From the NCBI RefSeq assembly GCF_021033825.1, contig NZ_JAIFXZ010000023.1, forward strand, positions 1 through 48,652: a stretch of 48,652 nt of DNA, given 5' to 3'. The notes beneath the pieces are model-generated. The model was not told the DNA's origin and ran no database searches. It was given only the letters and a program-made list of their open reading frames with translations. The DNA comes from Dietzia aurantiaca. Lineage in GTDB: Bacteria; Actinomycetota; Actinomycetes; Mycobacteriales; Mycobacteriaceae. The translations under genes and the position numbers were made by a program. Within the stretch, counting starts at the first letter, position 1. Each line of letters starts with the position of its first letter. Shown piece after piece: positions 25,839-35,200 of the stretch.

Positions 25839-25885
25839 ACACTGGTGTGTGCCCCCGCACGCGGGCGCACCGTTGACTCGGCCAC

Positions 25886-26002
25886 GAACGCTCTACGGCC
25901 CGCGTCGTCGGGTGGCAGGTCTCGAAGATCCGGGAAACCGACTTGGCACCGGACGCGTTGAACATGGCGATCTGGCAACGCGCTCACGCCGGTGCCGACT
26001 GA
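25886..26002 (+). pseudogene. IS3-family transposase remnant (+ strand)
   Basis: A short frame reads VVGWQVSKIRETDLAPDALNMA and ends IWQRAHAGAD before a TGA. This is the segment between the first and second catalytic aspartates of an IS3 OrfB. Nothing else of this copy survives. It lies in opposite orientation to the neighbouring IS3 remnant, from which its sequence differs. Confidence 0.7.
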
Positions 26003-26029
26003 ATCGCACTGGGTCTGATGGAGGCTCGG

Positions 26030-26786
26030 CTATTGGATTCCGACCAGGGTCTGGTCGGCCCGTTTCGTAGCGTAGAACGTCTCCTCGAACTCTGCTGGCG
26101 GCACGTCATTAAGATAGCCGTGCAGGCGGTCGTTGTTGTGCCAGTGGACCCAGCTCAAGGTGGCCAGCTCGATGTCCTCGACGGTCTTCCACGGCCGTCC
26201 CTCGCGGGCAGGGCCGCGGATGAGTTCGGCCTTGTAGTAGCCATTGACCGTCTCAGCGAGCGCATTAATCGTAGGAATCTGCGATGGTGCCGATCGAGGG
26301 AGTTGCTCCGATTTCGGCGAGGCGTTCGCCGTAGCGAATCGACGTGAACCGCGACCCGGCATCGCCGTGACACCGCAGGCCGGTCAGCTGGGTGCCGCGT
26401 GACCAGCGGGCCATCTCGATCGCGTCGAGGACCATCGTGGTGCGCATGTGCGAGGCGACCCGCCACCCGACGATCGTTCGTGAGAAGGCGTCGATGATGA
26501 AGCAGACGTAGGCGACGCCAGTCCAGGTCGGGACGAATGTCAGGTCGGTGACCCACAACTGGTTCGGCGCGGTGGCAGTGAAGTCGCGACGCACGAGGTC
26601 AGGGCGGCGCGGCATCCCCGGGTCGGGTTGTGTGGTGCGCACTCGCTTGCTGCGCCGGACGCCCTCGATCCCGCCAGCCCGCATCAGCCGGGCGACCTGG
26701 TCCCGGCCGATGTCGTGACCAGCACGCCCGCGGAACGAAGCCCGGAACACTGTCCACGACGACCCCCAACCCGTGGAAACCTGCAT
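26030..26786 (-). pseudogene. IS3-family OrfB transposase, truncated and frameshifted
   Basis: The frame from 26786 gives IGRDQVARLMRAGGIEGVRR, then WVTDLTFV (first Asp), FIIDAFSRTIVGWRV, CHGDAGSRFTS (second Asp) and TIADSYD before a stop near 26264. The match resumes in the next frame with NALAETVNGYYKAELI (catalytic Glu) and ends near 26030 (RADQTLVGIQ). One extra T near 26272 explains the shift. The N-terminal part of OrfB and all of OrfA are missing; before about 26740 the sequence belongs to something else. It cannot be active. Confidence 0.85.
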
Positions 26787-27172
26787 CTAATGCAAGGGAC
26801 CTGCGGCACGCTGCGCCACGACCACACTGACAGTCCCACCAGGACTAGCGCGGCGATTGGCAGGATCCACCGCCCCAGCAGAAAAGCTTGGAGCTGCCAC
26901 AGCTGCTCGTCACTCAAAAACTGTAGGCCGCTGCCCCGGTCCGCCAGCGACATGTACATCGTCCAGGCACTGGCCGCACTGATCCCCGGTAGCCACATGT
27001 GGAGCGACCCGGCCACCAAGAGCACCGCCATCGGGAAGAACACCCAGAACCACGAGAAGCCCTCGCGATTCTGCGCGGCGTGCCGAGGCGGGACGGCAGC
27101 TCTGACCAGCACGACCATCAACACGGCGAACGTCCACACCCCCACCATCACGCTGCCGGCAACCGCCATCAT
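26684..27172 (-). CDS. Membrane protein, probably 3'-truncated by the IS3 remnant
   Basis: Starts MMAVAGSVMVGVWTFAVLMVVL and has about three to four hydrophobic helices with an intervening SLHMWLPGISAASAWTMYMS segment. No family is recognised. After about residue 128 the frame runs into sequence overlapping the IS3 remnant on the same strand, and the tail (arginine- and glycine-rich) no longer looks native. The original C-terminus is therefore probably lost. Upstream TTG/GTG codons would add six residues at most. It lies beside the plasmid centromere region. Confidence 0.5.
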   Translation of the reverse strand: MMAVAGSVMVGVWTFAVLMVVLVRAAVPPRHAAQNREGFSWFWVFFPMAVLLVAGSLHMWLPGISAASAWTMYMSLADRGSGLQFLSDEQLWQLQAFLLGRWILPIAALVLVGLSVWSWRSVPQVPCIRCRFPRVGGRRGQCSGLRSAGVLVTTSAGTRSPG

Positions 27173-27262
27173 CAATGACACCAGACCCAATCAATCGCGG
27201 TTAGTGCTGGTATGCGCATTTCCGTGGCCTTCGCCGTGGTGGAGGACTGTCAGTCGAGCCGC

Positions 27263-27455
27263 AGTTAGCTACTGTAGCAATGCGCGCAATGCTAGCACTG
27301 CTAGCTAGCCTGGCACGTATAGTTACGTGCGCTTTGCGAGTTTCCATTGCACAGATAACTATGAGAGGTAACGTAGCTAGAGATGCAGCACTAGCTACCA
27401 ACGAGTACCTCAGTGCACATACATGGCCAGCCAAACTAGCGGCTACCTCTGGCTG
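27263..27455. repeat. AT-richer TAGC-repeat region, putative centromere (parS) and parA promoter
   Basis: Unlike its surroundings this stretch is rich in A and T and dense with short TAGC/GCTA elements: TAGCTAC (27266), GCTAGC (27291), GCTAGCTAGC (27300-27309), CGTAGCTAG (27372), CTAGCTAC (27391), CTAGCGGCTAC (27436). ATAGTTA (27319-27325) and TAACTAT (27356-27362) form a further inverted pair. It lies directly before parA, where centromeres of ParA systems with small partners are usually found. Confidence 0.6.
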
Positions 27456-27479
27456 GCATCCACTTCGAGAGGAACGTAC

Positions 27480-28262
27480 ATGATCCGAAAGTTAGCGCTC
27501 TGTAATCAGAAGGGCGGCGTCGGCAAAACTGCAACGACGCTCGGGCTGGCTAGTGCGCTGAGCGCTCAAGGGCGCAACGTTCTGATTGTGGACGTCGATC
27601 CCCAAGGGAACTCCACCACGGGACTCGGTGTCGAAATCACGGACGGCATGATGACCACGTTCGACCTCATGAACCGAACAGCTTCGGGATCTGCGGCCGA
27701 CGCCGTCATCGCAACTCCATGGGACAGGGTTGACCTCATCCCGTCCAACGAAGCACTAGCCAACATCGAATCAGACGGCGCCAACGATTTGATCTTCCGC
27801 CTCGACATCGCATTCGAGGGGCTCGACCTCTCGCCCTACGACGCGGTCCTCTTCGATTGTCCACCGTCACTGGGGAAGTTGCTCTTTGCCGTGCTGTGCG
27901 CAGTCGACGGGGTCATTGCTGTGACCGAGCCGACCATCGACAGCGTCCGGGGGATCGAGAACCTTCAGGAAACGATCCGCAATGTTCAGAGACGACCGAA
28001 CCCCCGGCTCGTAATGGAAAAAATCGTCCTTAGCCGTAAACGGGCCACCGGGGAGCACCAATTCCGCGAACGCGAGTTGCGTAGCACTTACGGAGAACTG
28101 GTCGCGAAGACCGCCATTCCGGAACTTACCGCCCGACAGGACGCACATAGCACTCACACGCCGATCCACAAGTTTACTGGCGGCAAGGCATTGGCTCTCC
28201 AGGTGGCTTACACAGATCTACTTTCCGAGCTGGCGATCGACATCGAAGGAAACGCAGCATGA
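27480..28262 (+). CDS. parA: ParA-type partition ATPase
   Basis: A 260-aa Walker-type ATPase: deviant Walker A KGGVGKTATT (11-20), VDVDPQGNSTTG as A' region and FDCPPSLG as Walker B. There is no N-terminal helix-turn-helix domain, so it is a short (type Ib-like) ParA, whose regulator and centromere binder is normally the small downstream gene. The ATG at 27480 has AGAGG seven to eight bases upstream; an ORF start at 27423 would place translation inside the repeat region. The stop overlaps the next start (ATGA). Confidence 0.92.
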   Translation: MIRKLALCNQKGGVGKTATTLGLASALSAQGRNVLIVDVDPQGNSTTGLGVEITDGMMTTFDLMNRTASGSAADAVIATPWDRVDLIPSNEALANIESDGANDLIFRLDIAFEGLDLSPYDAVLFDCPPSLGKLLFAVLCAVDGVIAVTEPTIDSVRGIENLQETIRNVQRRPNPRLVMEKIVLSRKRATGEHQFRERELRSTYGELVAKTAIPELTARQDAHSTHTPIHKFTGGKALALQVAYTDLLSELAIDIEGNAA

Positions 28263-28567
28263 GCGTCCAGCGTGAACCCGCAATCCGACGAGCTGCCCAC
28301 CCCGCAGCAGACTTGCCAGAGCGGCCTACCCCGGCCACCACACCGGCCGCTGCCGTGCCGCTTCCCTCCCCACAGCCAACCCAGCCAGCTGGGCGAGGGG
28401 AGGAGCGACTGACGGAGCAGCACAATGTCCGGCTGCGCCCATCAACGAAAGCGCGGCTACTCCGCGCTGTCGACAAGCTTCGCTACGAGACAGGCGACCG
28501 CTCTATAAGCATCGCATCTATCACCGACATCGCAATCGTCGAGTACTTGGAGTCTCGAGACTGCTGA
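28259..28567 (+). CDS. Small ParB-like centromere-binding partner
   Basis: A 102-aa protein translationally coupled to parA. The first half is proline- and alanine-rich and probably disordered; the second half (EQHNVRLRPSTKARLLRAVDKL, then ISIASITDIAIVEYLESR) has the length and pattern of a ribbon-helix-helix domain. Partners of short ParA proteins (ParG, ParR-like, Omega-like) have this build: a flexible tail that stimulates ParA and a DNA-binding dimer. It is assigned by context more than by sequence similarity. Confidence 0.7.
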   Translation: MSVQREPAIRRAAHPAADLPERPTPATTPAAAVPLPSPQPTQPAGRGEERLTEQHNVRLRPSTKARLLRAVDKLRYETGDRSISIASITDIAIVEYLESRDC

Positions 28568-28600
28568 TCAGGAATCAACAGTCTTGAGCAGCATCGGATC

Positions 28601-28614
28601 GGGCGCCGGCGCCC
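28601..28614. repeat. 14-bp GC palindrome after the par operon
   Basis: GGGCGCCGGCGCCC is a perfect palindrome about 34 bases after the parB-like stop. With no loop or T-tract it is a weak terminator at best. Its place after the operon suggests a 3' boundary. Confidence 0.3.
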
Positions 28615-28760
28615 ACTAGCGCCCTCCGAATGGCGCTGGTTCTGGTCGATGCTCTCAGACCAATGCCAAACTCGAGTTTCAAGCGAGGATGGCGGGCCGC
28701 CGACCCACGATCGACTGACTCCTGAACTTCAGCCTGCCGTCCCACGCACTATCTACCGTC

Positions 28761-28822
28761 ATTTTTGACGTCGTGAGCGTGTCGCACCCATTTCTGACGT
28801 CAGGCATGCGAATTTTGACGTC
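28761..28822 (+). promoter_or_regulatory. Three TTTTGACGTC-type direct repeats (operator or iterons)
   Basis: ATTTTTGACGTC (28761-28772), ATTTCTGACGTC (28790-28801) and AATTTTGACGTC (28811-28822) occur in direct orientation, the last abutting the start codon of the ribbon-helix-helix gene. A partial fourth copy, AATTTTGACG, lies inside that gene near 29006. They are probably autoregulatory sites for that protein; because the replication gene follows, iterons are an alternative. Confidence 0.6.
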
Positions 28823-29038
28823 ATGGCGACCACACGTTCTGGGCCGGGCAGACCAGCCCTAGGGGAGCGGACACGCATGACGGTCCGCGTACCTTCGGAT
28901 GTTTACGACGCGCTTCGACGTGAAGCCAAAGCACGTGGCATCTCCATGAACCAGTATGTAGCCGAAGTCGCTGCGACACACCTCGGCATGCCCGAAGCCG
29001 TGTCGAATTTTGACGACCAGGAGGCGATCCCAGCGTGA
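28823..29038 (+). CDS. Ribbon-helix-helix regulator, 71 aa
   Basis: The sequence RMTVRVPSDVYDALRREAKARGISMNQYVAEVAATHLG is a clear Arc/CopG-type ribbon-helix-helix domain with an N-terminal GRPALGERTR arm. The ATG follows immediately on a TTTTGACGTC repeat, so bound protein would block its own translation start or transcript; initiation may be leaderless. It lies just upstream of the replication gene and may set copy number, as CopG does. Confidence 0.8.
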   Translation: MATTRSGPGRPALGERTRMTVRVPSDVYDALRREAKARGISMNQYVAEVAATHLGMPEAVSNFDDQEAIPA

Positions 29039-29091
29039 AGTAGTCAGATCTGTGACTGACAACTAAAGATCATGCAATCCGCAAAATGACT

Positions 29092-29123
29092 GATCCCGGC
29101 CCACTGACCGGTGGACCGGGATC
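29092..29123. terminator. Strong stem-loop before rep
   Basis: GATCCCGG (29092-29099) pairs with CCGGGATC (29116-29123), and inside it CCAC pairs with GTGG around TGACCG. There is no T-tract. It could terminate the upstream regulator transcript or be part of rep control or a replication origin. Confidence 0.45.
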
Positions 29124-29182
29124 GAAAGTCAAGAGTTTGAGTTGGCGCTCGAACTCGGGGTTGCTCACCATTTAGGAGAGCT

Positions 29183-31183
29183 GTGCTTCCAGGCACCTCT
29201 CAGGGTAGGTCATACCTTCCGGACGGTCCAGTCGTTCCGGACGGCGTGTCCTATTCTGATACCAGAAAAACCGCATCCCATCAGGCCAACACGTGGTGGG
29301 AATCAGTGGCGAGTGCGTGGAGTCCGCGCCCGTATGTGCGTGTCGATCCACGCAAAGCGCACACCTTCTCGACAACTCGACGCTTCACCGACGGCGCCCC
29401 CGGCCCGGATGTGCCATATGCGCTGCATTTGACCGATGACGCCGGCCGCTTTCGCCTGCTTGCTCTGGACTTTGACGCCCATCACGCCGGCTCAACCGCC
29501 ACCGCAGACCTCGCCAACTGCACCTCCGCTTTGACCGCCACCGGGGTCGAACATCTGGTGTGCTCATCCGGGCCCGGTGGGGGGTACCACGTGTGGATCC
29601 GCCTCAGTGCCGCGATCTCACCGGCCCGGCTCGCACCACTAGTGGACGCATTCGCCGCCGCCTGGCCTTCACTTGACCGCGGACCTCTGGCAAACCCTCG
29701 CACCGGCTGCGTTCGCGCTCCGGGCTCGCCCCACCGCTCCGGCGGAGCCTCGGTCCCTCTCAGTAGCACCGACATTCGCCCCGCATCTCTTCGAGCCTTA
29801 CATCGGGTTACCGAACACCTCGACACGCGTCCGAGTCCCATTTCAGGGCCGCATCCGCAGGTGACGACCCGGCCGGTGCATGTTGATATCCAGGGGCGTC
29901 CGTACCTGGCCGGCCCACGCCGACCGCTCGCCGCCAGGATTCGCGCTCTCGCCGACACCCCGATCGCTGCTGGCACAGATGCTTCAGCGATTGGGTGGTC
30001 AATCCTGCTGGCCTGCGCACATGCCCGTATGCAACACCGAGACCTCGCCGAGGCAGCATTCACGGCGCAGTGGCCGGGTCTGGAGTTCCTGCGCACCCGC
30101 CGCACAGCAGGCGGCCGGACCCCGCGCCTGGACGCCGAGCAGGAGCTCGCACGTCAGTGGACCAAAGCCGTCACCGCGGCCAGCTACACCGGCCCCGCCA
30201 CCTGCACCACCAGCCCAGCCCGGCACACCGTGGAACAGACCGTCGCAGACCTGTTAACCCGAATGGACAGCAAACCGCAGCAGTGGCAGGGAAAAACCGG
30301 GTCCCAGGCACGCCTGGTCCTGCTCGCCCTAGCCGCCCGCACCCTCGATGCCGCCACGGAAGAAGTCCATTTCTCCGAAAGAGATTGGGCCTTGGCAGCG
30401 GGCCTGGCCCGAGACACCGTCGCAGACCGGCTTAAAGACCTGACCGACCGCGGCTGGATCCGGCGCACCCAGCGGGCGGTGGGCCCGTGGGCCGCGACCT
30501 GGGGGCTGGTAGCGCACGGGGGCGGGGAGACAAGAAGTGGCGCAGTATTTTCCCCAGCCCTTGAGCAGCGGCTGCGAGCAGAGCTGGAATCCGCCCGCGC
30601 GGACATCTGGCATGCCCGTTCGCTAGGGGTGCTCGGCTTGCGGGTGTGGGATCTGCTGCGCACGCAGCGCCTGCCGGTGCGGCAGATCGCCGCTCGTCTT
30701 GGGATCTGCGCGGCAACGGTGCGCAGCAAGCTTGGCGCACTCCAGGCGTACGGCTTGTGCACCTCGAACGGGCGCGTCTACCAGGGCCGCTCCCGGTTAG
30801 CCCGGGCAGCGGCGCTAGCTGGGGTGACGGGAGCGCATGCAGATCGGATGCGGTTGTACCGGTTGCAGTCGGCGGTATTTGTGTGGTGGTTCACCACCCG
30901 CTACCAGCAAGATCAATCCGACGCGCTAGGGGAGTGGGGCCACTTCCCGACTCCCGGTGAGGCCGAGCAGGTCCACCCGGTCGACATTGCGCTGGCCTAC
31001 GGAGCAACAGCCACCGGCCCGCCGGTGGAAGCAACCACGTGGGGGGCCGCAATGGCTGCTCAAGACCGGCATCGGGAGGCTGACCCGGCAAGCTGGTGGG
31101 AGCTGGTTGCCGCGGCCCGTGCTGCCCTGCCCGCCCCAGATGTGCTGGCCGCCCCTCACCAGTGGTCGAGCGCCGCAGCCTGA
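29183..31183 (+). CDS. Plasmid replication protein with primase-like (AEP) domain
   Basis: A 666-aa protein. The N-terminal part shows an archaeo-eukaryotic primase pattern: LLALDFDAHH (DxD-like acidic pair, about 92-101) and SSGPGGGYHVWIRL (about 128-141), the sxH-type second motif, followed by a VRAPGSPH segment. The C-terminal part has two winged-helix segments (SERDWALAAGLARDTVADRLKDL and VRQIAARLGICAATVRSKLGAL). This build is seen in replication initiators of Rhodococcus- and Gordonia-type plasmids. The GTG at 29183 has AGGAGAG just upstream, though the spacing is short. It is the only rep candidate in the window. Confidence 0.75.
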   Translation: MLPGTSQGRSYLPDGPVVPDGVSYSDTRKTASHQANTWWESVASAWSPRPYVRVDPRKAHTFSTTRRFTDGAPGPDVPYALHLTDDAGRFRLLALDFDAHHAGSTATADLANCTSALTATGVEHLVCSSGPGGGYHVWIRLSAAISPARLAPLVDAFAAAWPSLDRGPLANPRTGCVRAPGSPHRSGGASVPLSSTDIRPASLRALHRVTEHLDTRPSPISGPHPQVTTRPVHVDIQGRPYLAGPRRPLAARIRALADTPIAAGTDASAIGWSILLACAHARMQHRDLAEAAFTAQWPGLEFLRTRRTAGGRTPRLDAEQELARQWTKAVTAASYTGPATCTTSPARHTVEQTVADLLTRMDSKPQQWQGKTGSQARLVLLALAARTLDAATEEVHFSERDWALAAGLARDTVADRLKDLTDRGWIRRTQRAVGPWAATWGLVAHGGGETRSGAVFSPALEQRLRAELESARADIWHARSLGVLGLRVWDLLRTQRLPVRQIAARLGICAATVRSKLGALQAYGLCTSNGRVYQGRSRLARAAALAGVTGAHADRMRLYRLQSAVFVWWFTTRYQQDQSDALGEWGHFPTPGEAEQVHPVDIALAYGATATGPPVEATTWGAAMAAQDRHREADPASWWELVAAARAALPAPDVLAAPHQWSSAAA

Positions 31184-31215
31184 TCCTGGCCAGAGGTCGT
31201 GGCTCAGAGGGACGC

Positions 31216-31428
31216 TCACCACAGGGCAGGGGAGAAGACGATGGGTTCCTGTTCCGCGGTGTGGGTGTCGTGTTGGTGTTCTGCGGCTCGGTGGCCAAGG
31301 AACAACACAGCGAAGACGCTAGGGGCGTAGTCGGTGCCGGCTGGAGCTTCGGGCGGATCGGAGGTGGCGGTGTCGGTCCGGTGGGAACTGATCACCACTG
31401 CCAGCAAAGTCGCCTGAACGCGCGCCAA
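31216..31428 (-). CDS. Possible small protein, 70 aa
   Basis: An open frame following the XRE gene by 11 bases on the same strand, beginning at a TTG (31428). It has a hydrophobic stretch near the N-terminus and a His/Glu-rich middle (HRAAEHQHDTHTAEQE). There is no good ribosome-binding site and the other strand is open too. Listed only because of its position in a possible operon. Confidence 0.2.
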   Translation of the reverse strand: MARVQATLLAVVISSHRTDTATSDPPEAPAGTDYAPSVFAVLFLGHRAAEHQHDTHTAEQEPIVFSPALW

Positions 31429-31439
31429 CGCACATGTGG

Positions 31440-31679
31440 TCAGGGAGCAGGCGGGCGGTGCAGGCCTTCTACTAGGTGGGCGGGATCGACGCGCAGCGCG
31501 GCGGCAAGACTGAGCAGGTTCAGCAGTCCGACATTGCGTTCACCGCGTTCGACCGAGCCAACGTAGGTGCGGTGTAGACCGCACGCTTCCGCCAACGCCT
31601 CTTGTGACAGTCCGGTACCTGCGCGTGCGGTGCGGACACGAGTGCCGAACTGGGTGAGCAGGTCGGCATCGCAAAGCAT
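31440..31679 (-). CDS. XRE-family helix-turn-helix regulator, 79 aa
   Basis: A single Cro/C1-type domain: FGTRVRTARAGTGLSQEALAEACGLHRTYVGSVERGERN, then a hydrophobic helix pair (LLNLLSLAAALRVD). Size and sequence are those of controller (C) proteins and small plasmid repressors. It is divergent from the 131-aa gene at 31772, with a possible C-box-like operator between. Confidence 0.8.
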   Translation of the reverse strand: MLCDADLLTQFGTRVRTARAGTGLSQEALAEACGLHRTYVGSVERGERNVGLLNLLSLAAALRVDPAHLVEGLHRPPAP

Positions 31680-31711
31680 GCCTTCACAGTCACCCGATGA
31701 ACACTATCGGT

Positions 31712-31728
31712 CTACAGACTATAAGTAG
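31712..31728. promoter_or_regulatory. Candidate operator of the XRE regulator
   Basis: In the 92-base divergent gap the symmetric element ACT-ATA-AGT (31718-31726) lies within CTAC...GTAG arms. ACT/AGT half-sites resemble those bound by C-protein-type regulators. The assignment rests on position and symmetry only. Confidence 0.35.
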
Positions 31729-31771
31729 CATCGAAGGGGAGTGATTACGATAACCACCGATAAGGGAGCAC

Positions 31772-32167
31772 ATGCCTAAATCGAAAGGCAGAAAGACCAA
31801 GAACACTCGGTCCCGAAACCGGGTGGACCCCCGAGCGTCAACAACGTCGACGGTGGCGCCATCTCAGGCGCTGTACCTGCCGTTGCCATACCCTGCCTGG
31901 CAGATGTCCGAGGTCGTGGCGACGATCCAAAAGGTGGTGCCGTCCCTGACTGAGGAGGTGCTGCTGCAGATGCTGCTATCGCACCCGCTGCATCTGCGTG
32001 ATGTTGACGGAGCCGCGCACTCGATCACGCCGCTCGATCTCGTTGGCGATGACCAAGCCAGTGCTAGCGAAGTGCTGGCGTCCCTGAAGGTGCTGCACGA
32101 GCTGGGAATGTTGACCTGGGACGCCACCTCGCGCACCCATCAGCTCGCCGAACCTGGCCACTCCTAA
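31772..32167 (+). CDS. Hypothetical protein, 131 aa
   Basis: Starts at an ATG behind AAGGGAG. A lysine/arginine-rich N-terminal arm (PKSKGRKTKNTRSRNR) is followed by a globular part with a winged-helix-like pattern (LLQMLLSHPLHLRDVDG, then VLASLKVLHELGMLTWDATSRTHQLAE). DNA binding is plausible, but no family is recognised. It is divergent from the XRE gene and convergent with traA. Confidence 0.65.
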   Translation: MPKSKGRKTKNTRSRNRVDPRASTTSTVAPSQALYLPLPYPAWQMSEVVATIQKVVPSLTEEVLLQMLLSHPLHLRDVDGAAHSITPLDLVGDDQASASEVLASLKVLHELGMLTWDATSRTHQLAEPGHS

Positions 32168-32253
32168 CCCTCAACGAGAGGCTCGCGCCGTCACGAGAGG
32201 CTGGTCCAGCCCCTTGGTGGGAGCGCAGCAGTGCCCTGCCGACCTGCAACCTT

Positions 32254-35200
32254 CTACAGTTCTGGCCCCTGTGTCGGTTCCTCAACCGGCCCCGGGGTCT
32301 CGTAGTGCCCGAACTCGGCCGTATCAGGTGAACGGGAGGGGGAGAAAGCGTCTGCGGCGAACGGGTCGGAGACATCGAATGGGTCCGGCCCGCCGAAAGG
32401 GTCCGTAGCGGAGGCAAACACGTTCCCGCGGTGGCTGAGGTAGGACGCGAGGAAGTCGTCAACGTCCGTGGTGGCAGGAGCGTCGACCGGCGCGGTGGTG
32501 AGCGTGTGGCGAGTGTCGGTCAGCCACTTGGCCAGTTCGGGGTCACCGGTGGTGGTTTCTGGCGGGGGAGTGGGCAGTTCGAGCTTCTGACCGGCCTCGC
32601 GGGTCACGTGTCGTATCCGGTGGGCGATGACTGCGCCAGCGGATTTCGCGGTGTCGAGGGTGTCGGTGGCCTCGGACCACATTTCTCGGGGGTCCAGACC
32701 TGCCAGTGCCGCTTCGGTCCAGGCGTGCGCAATCTCGGTGCGCAGCTCGGGGTCAGCATCAATCTGGTGGGCGTAGGCACGAGGGAGGGTGTCGATGTAC
32801 TCGGGCAGGGTGGCTGCGGTGAAGGCGGTGGCGGCAAGGTCTGCGCCGTGGCGGTACAGCGCTTCCAGGCGCTGCGGGTCGGTGGCGTCGGTGTATTCCT
32901 GCCGCAGGGTTTCTACCGCTGAGGTGTGCCGGGTGTCGCGGGCCAGAACGGAGGACAGCACCTCGAGTGCGGTGGGTGCGGGACTATCGCCGGCCGAGTG
33001 CATGTGCCCATCCTCGGCAGCCAGATCCAGGTCAGGCTCGCACACAGCGTAGACGCGGTTCTCTTTCTTGCCTCGGGTCATGGCGACGTACAGGCCGGCC
33101 CGATCGACAGCGGAGTCAATGACAGCGTGAGTGGTGTCGACGGTCGCGCCTTGGGAGCGGTGGATGGTGGACGCGTACCCCAGGTGGATGCTGTCTTTGG
33201 CGTACTTCGAGGGGATCAGCATGTTCTGCCCGTTATTGATGTCCCGCACCGCCAGCGACCCGTCGTCGGCAAGGCCAGTCACGGTGAACAGCTGACCGTT
33301 GATGACCCTGCCCAGGTACTTGCAGTCGTCGGTGTAGAGCTTGGAGTTCTTGCGGGCGAGCACAGTGTCTCCCACTCCCACGGTGTCCCCGCGGGAGACG
33401 GTCGTGGTGCGCACGTCATCGACCAGACCCTCTGCCACTCGGCCTGCCCGGATGACTTCGTTGAGGGTGTCGACGTCCTCATTGCGGGAGGCGATGATCA
33501 GCGACTTGCGGCCTGCCTCACGGTCGGCGATGTAGGCCTGCACTGCATCGGTGAGCATGGACTCGCGGTGCCCACCGGTCACCCAGCCGCGATCTTCGTA
33601 TAGCTGGAGGGCATCGGTGTTGCCGACCCGAACGCCCAGTGTTGCCTGCGCTTGCTCGGTGTCTGCGCCCATGCGCATCACTTGCTCGAGTTCCACGGTT
33701 CCAGGGGTGCGGCACACGTCGGCAAACACTCCACCGGAGTTCACTGCCGACAGCTGGTACGGGTCACCGATGAGGCGAACAACGGCCCCGGCCTCACGAG
33801 CGATTTCGGTCAGCGCGGCGAGGTTCTCGGTGCTGGCCATGCCGGCTTCATCGACCAGGAGCATGTCGCCGGGGTTGATCTGAACTGGCAGTGCCGACAG
33901 GGTTTTACCGGGCTCGGTCGGGTGGAGTCCGCGCCAGGTGAACGTCAGTGAGTCGATGGTGTGCGCGGGGGCGTCGATGTCTTCGGACAAGACGCTCGCG
34001 GCAGCAGCTGAGGGGGCCAGACCGATGACGTTTCGGCCAGTGGCCTGCCAGGTTCTCGCGACGATGGTCATGGAGGCGGTCTTGCCGGTGCCGGCCGGTC
34101 CCACCCCGGCGGCGACCAGTGTTCCTGCGCTCACCAGGTGCTGCGCGAGGGCGTGCTGGCCGGCGTTCAAGCTCCACCCCGACGCGGCTTCATGGGCCTT
34201 CTCGGCGGCGGCGAGGTCTGCCTCGGTCGCGAACACTGTGACCGGGTTTCGTGCCCCGTCCAGCACAGTTGTTTCGGCGTCCAGGACGGCGTGGGTGGTG
34301 AACTTCTCGGAGTTCGCGGGACGGTCGATTCCTCTGCCACTTGTGGCCGTCAGCGTGGTTGGAAGGGTAAGCGGCTCCGGTGGTGTCAGGGGTACAGCAA
34401 TGGCTGTCATCGCATGGTCTAGCACCGCCGTGTGGGCGGCAGCCAGCTCGTCGGACGTAGTGAACCGGTAGCCCTTGAGCGCGGTCGATACGGCGGTGTC
34501 GACGTGAGAGGCCCGGAAGTGTGCGCGCGTCTGGGTGACCTGGCCGATGGCCTGTTCGGCGACGAGCTGGACGTGTTCGTCTGCGACGAACACCGGGCGC
34601 TGGGTCTCGGGATCATTGACTGTCACTGCCGCAATCATCTGCTCGATGGCCTCGGCTCCGACGCGCTGCTCGGCGCTCTGCCGCCATGCCGTGCGGTGAG
34701 CATCCAGGGACTGTGCGGGCTTCTTCCCGTCGCGGGTGTCGAGGATGGCTTTCTGCCACAACGCATACGCCGCCCGCTGTGAGGGCTGCCGGCTGTACTT
34801 GGCGACATAGTCGTCCACCAGCTGGTTGAAAACCGGGCGTGCCAGGGTGCGCCGGGAGGAAAACATCTCGATCAAACGTCGGTCGATTCCGGCGATCTCC
34901 CAGATCGGAGCCTTGTCCGGGTGCGGGTAGTTCGCGGTGAACTCCAGGCCCATCTGCCGGGTCATTTTGTCGTGCAGAATCGCGTCATACCGGGCCGATA
35001 TCGTCTGCTTCATCTGGAAGATCGAACGCCCGTCCAGGGACAGCCAGCGCCCGTCCGGACCCTGGACCTTGTTGGAGATCAGCACGTGCGAGTGCAGGTC
35101 CGGGTCGCCACCACGAGTGTCGAAGTGGGTGAACTCGGAGGCGAGGATTCCACGAGTTGTGACCTGCTCGATCCCGTTCGTCCCAACCCGTGTGTAGATC

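Noticed and set aside
26030-26786. Programmed frameshift in an active IS3 element
   Set aside because: The shift lies between the second Asp and the Glu of the DDE site and not at the OrfA/OrfB junction, and the 5' part is missing, so it is decay.
27263-27455. CRISPR array
   Set aside because: The TAGC elements are short, unevenly spaced and not separated by uniform spacers; no cas genes exist in the window.
31096-31566. 156-aa + strand frame after rep
   Set aside because: It overlaps the rep 3' end and the XRE gene in antisense and has glycine-rich low-complexity sequence without a start signal.
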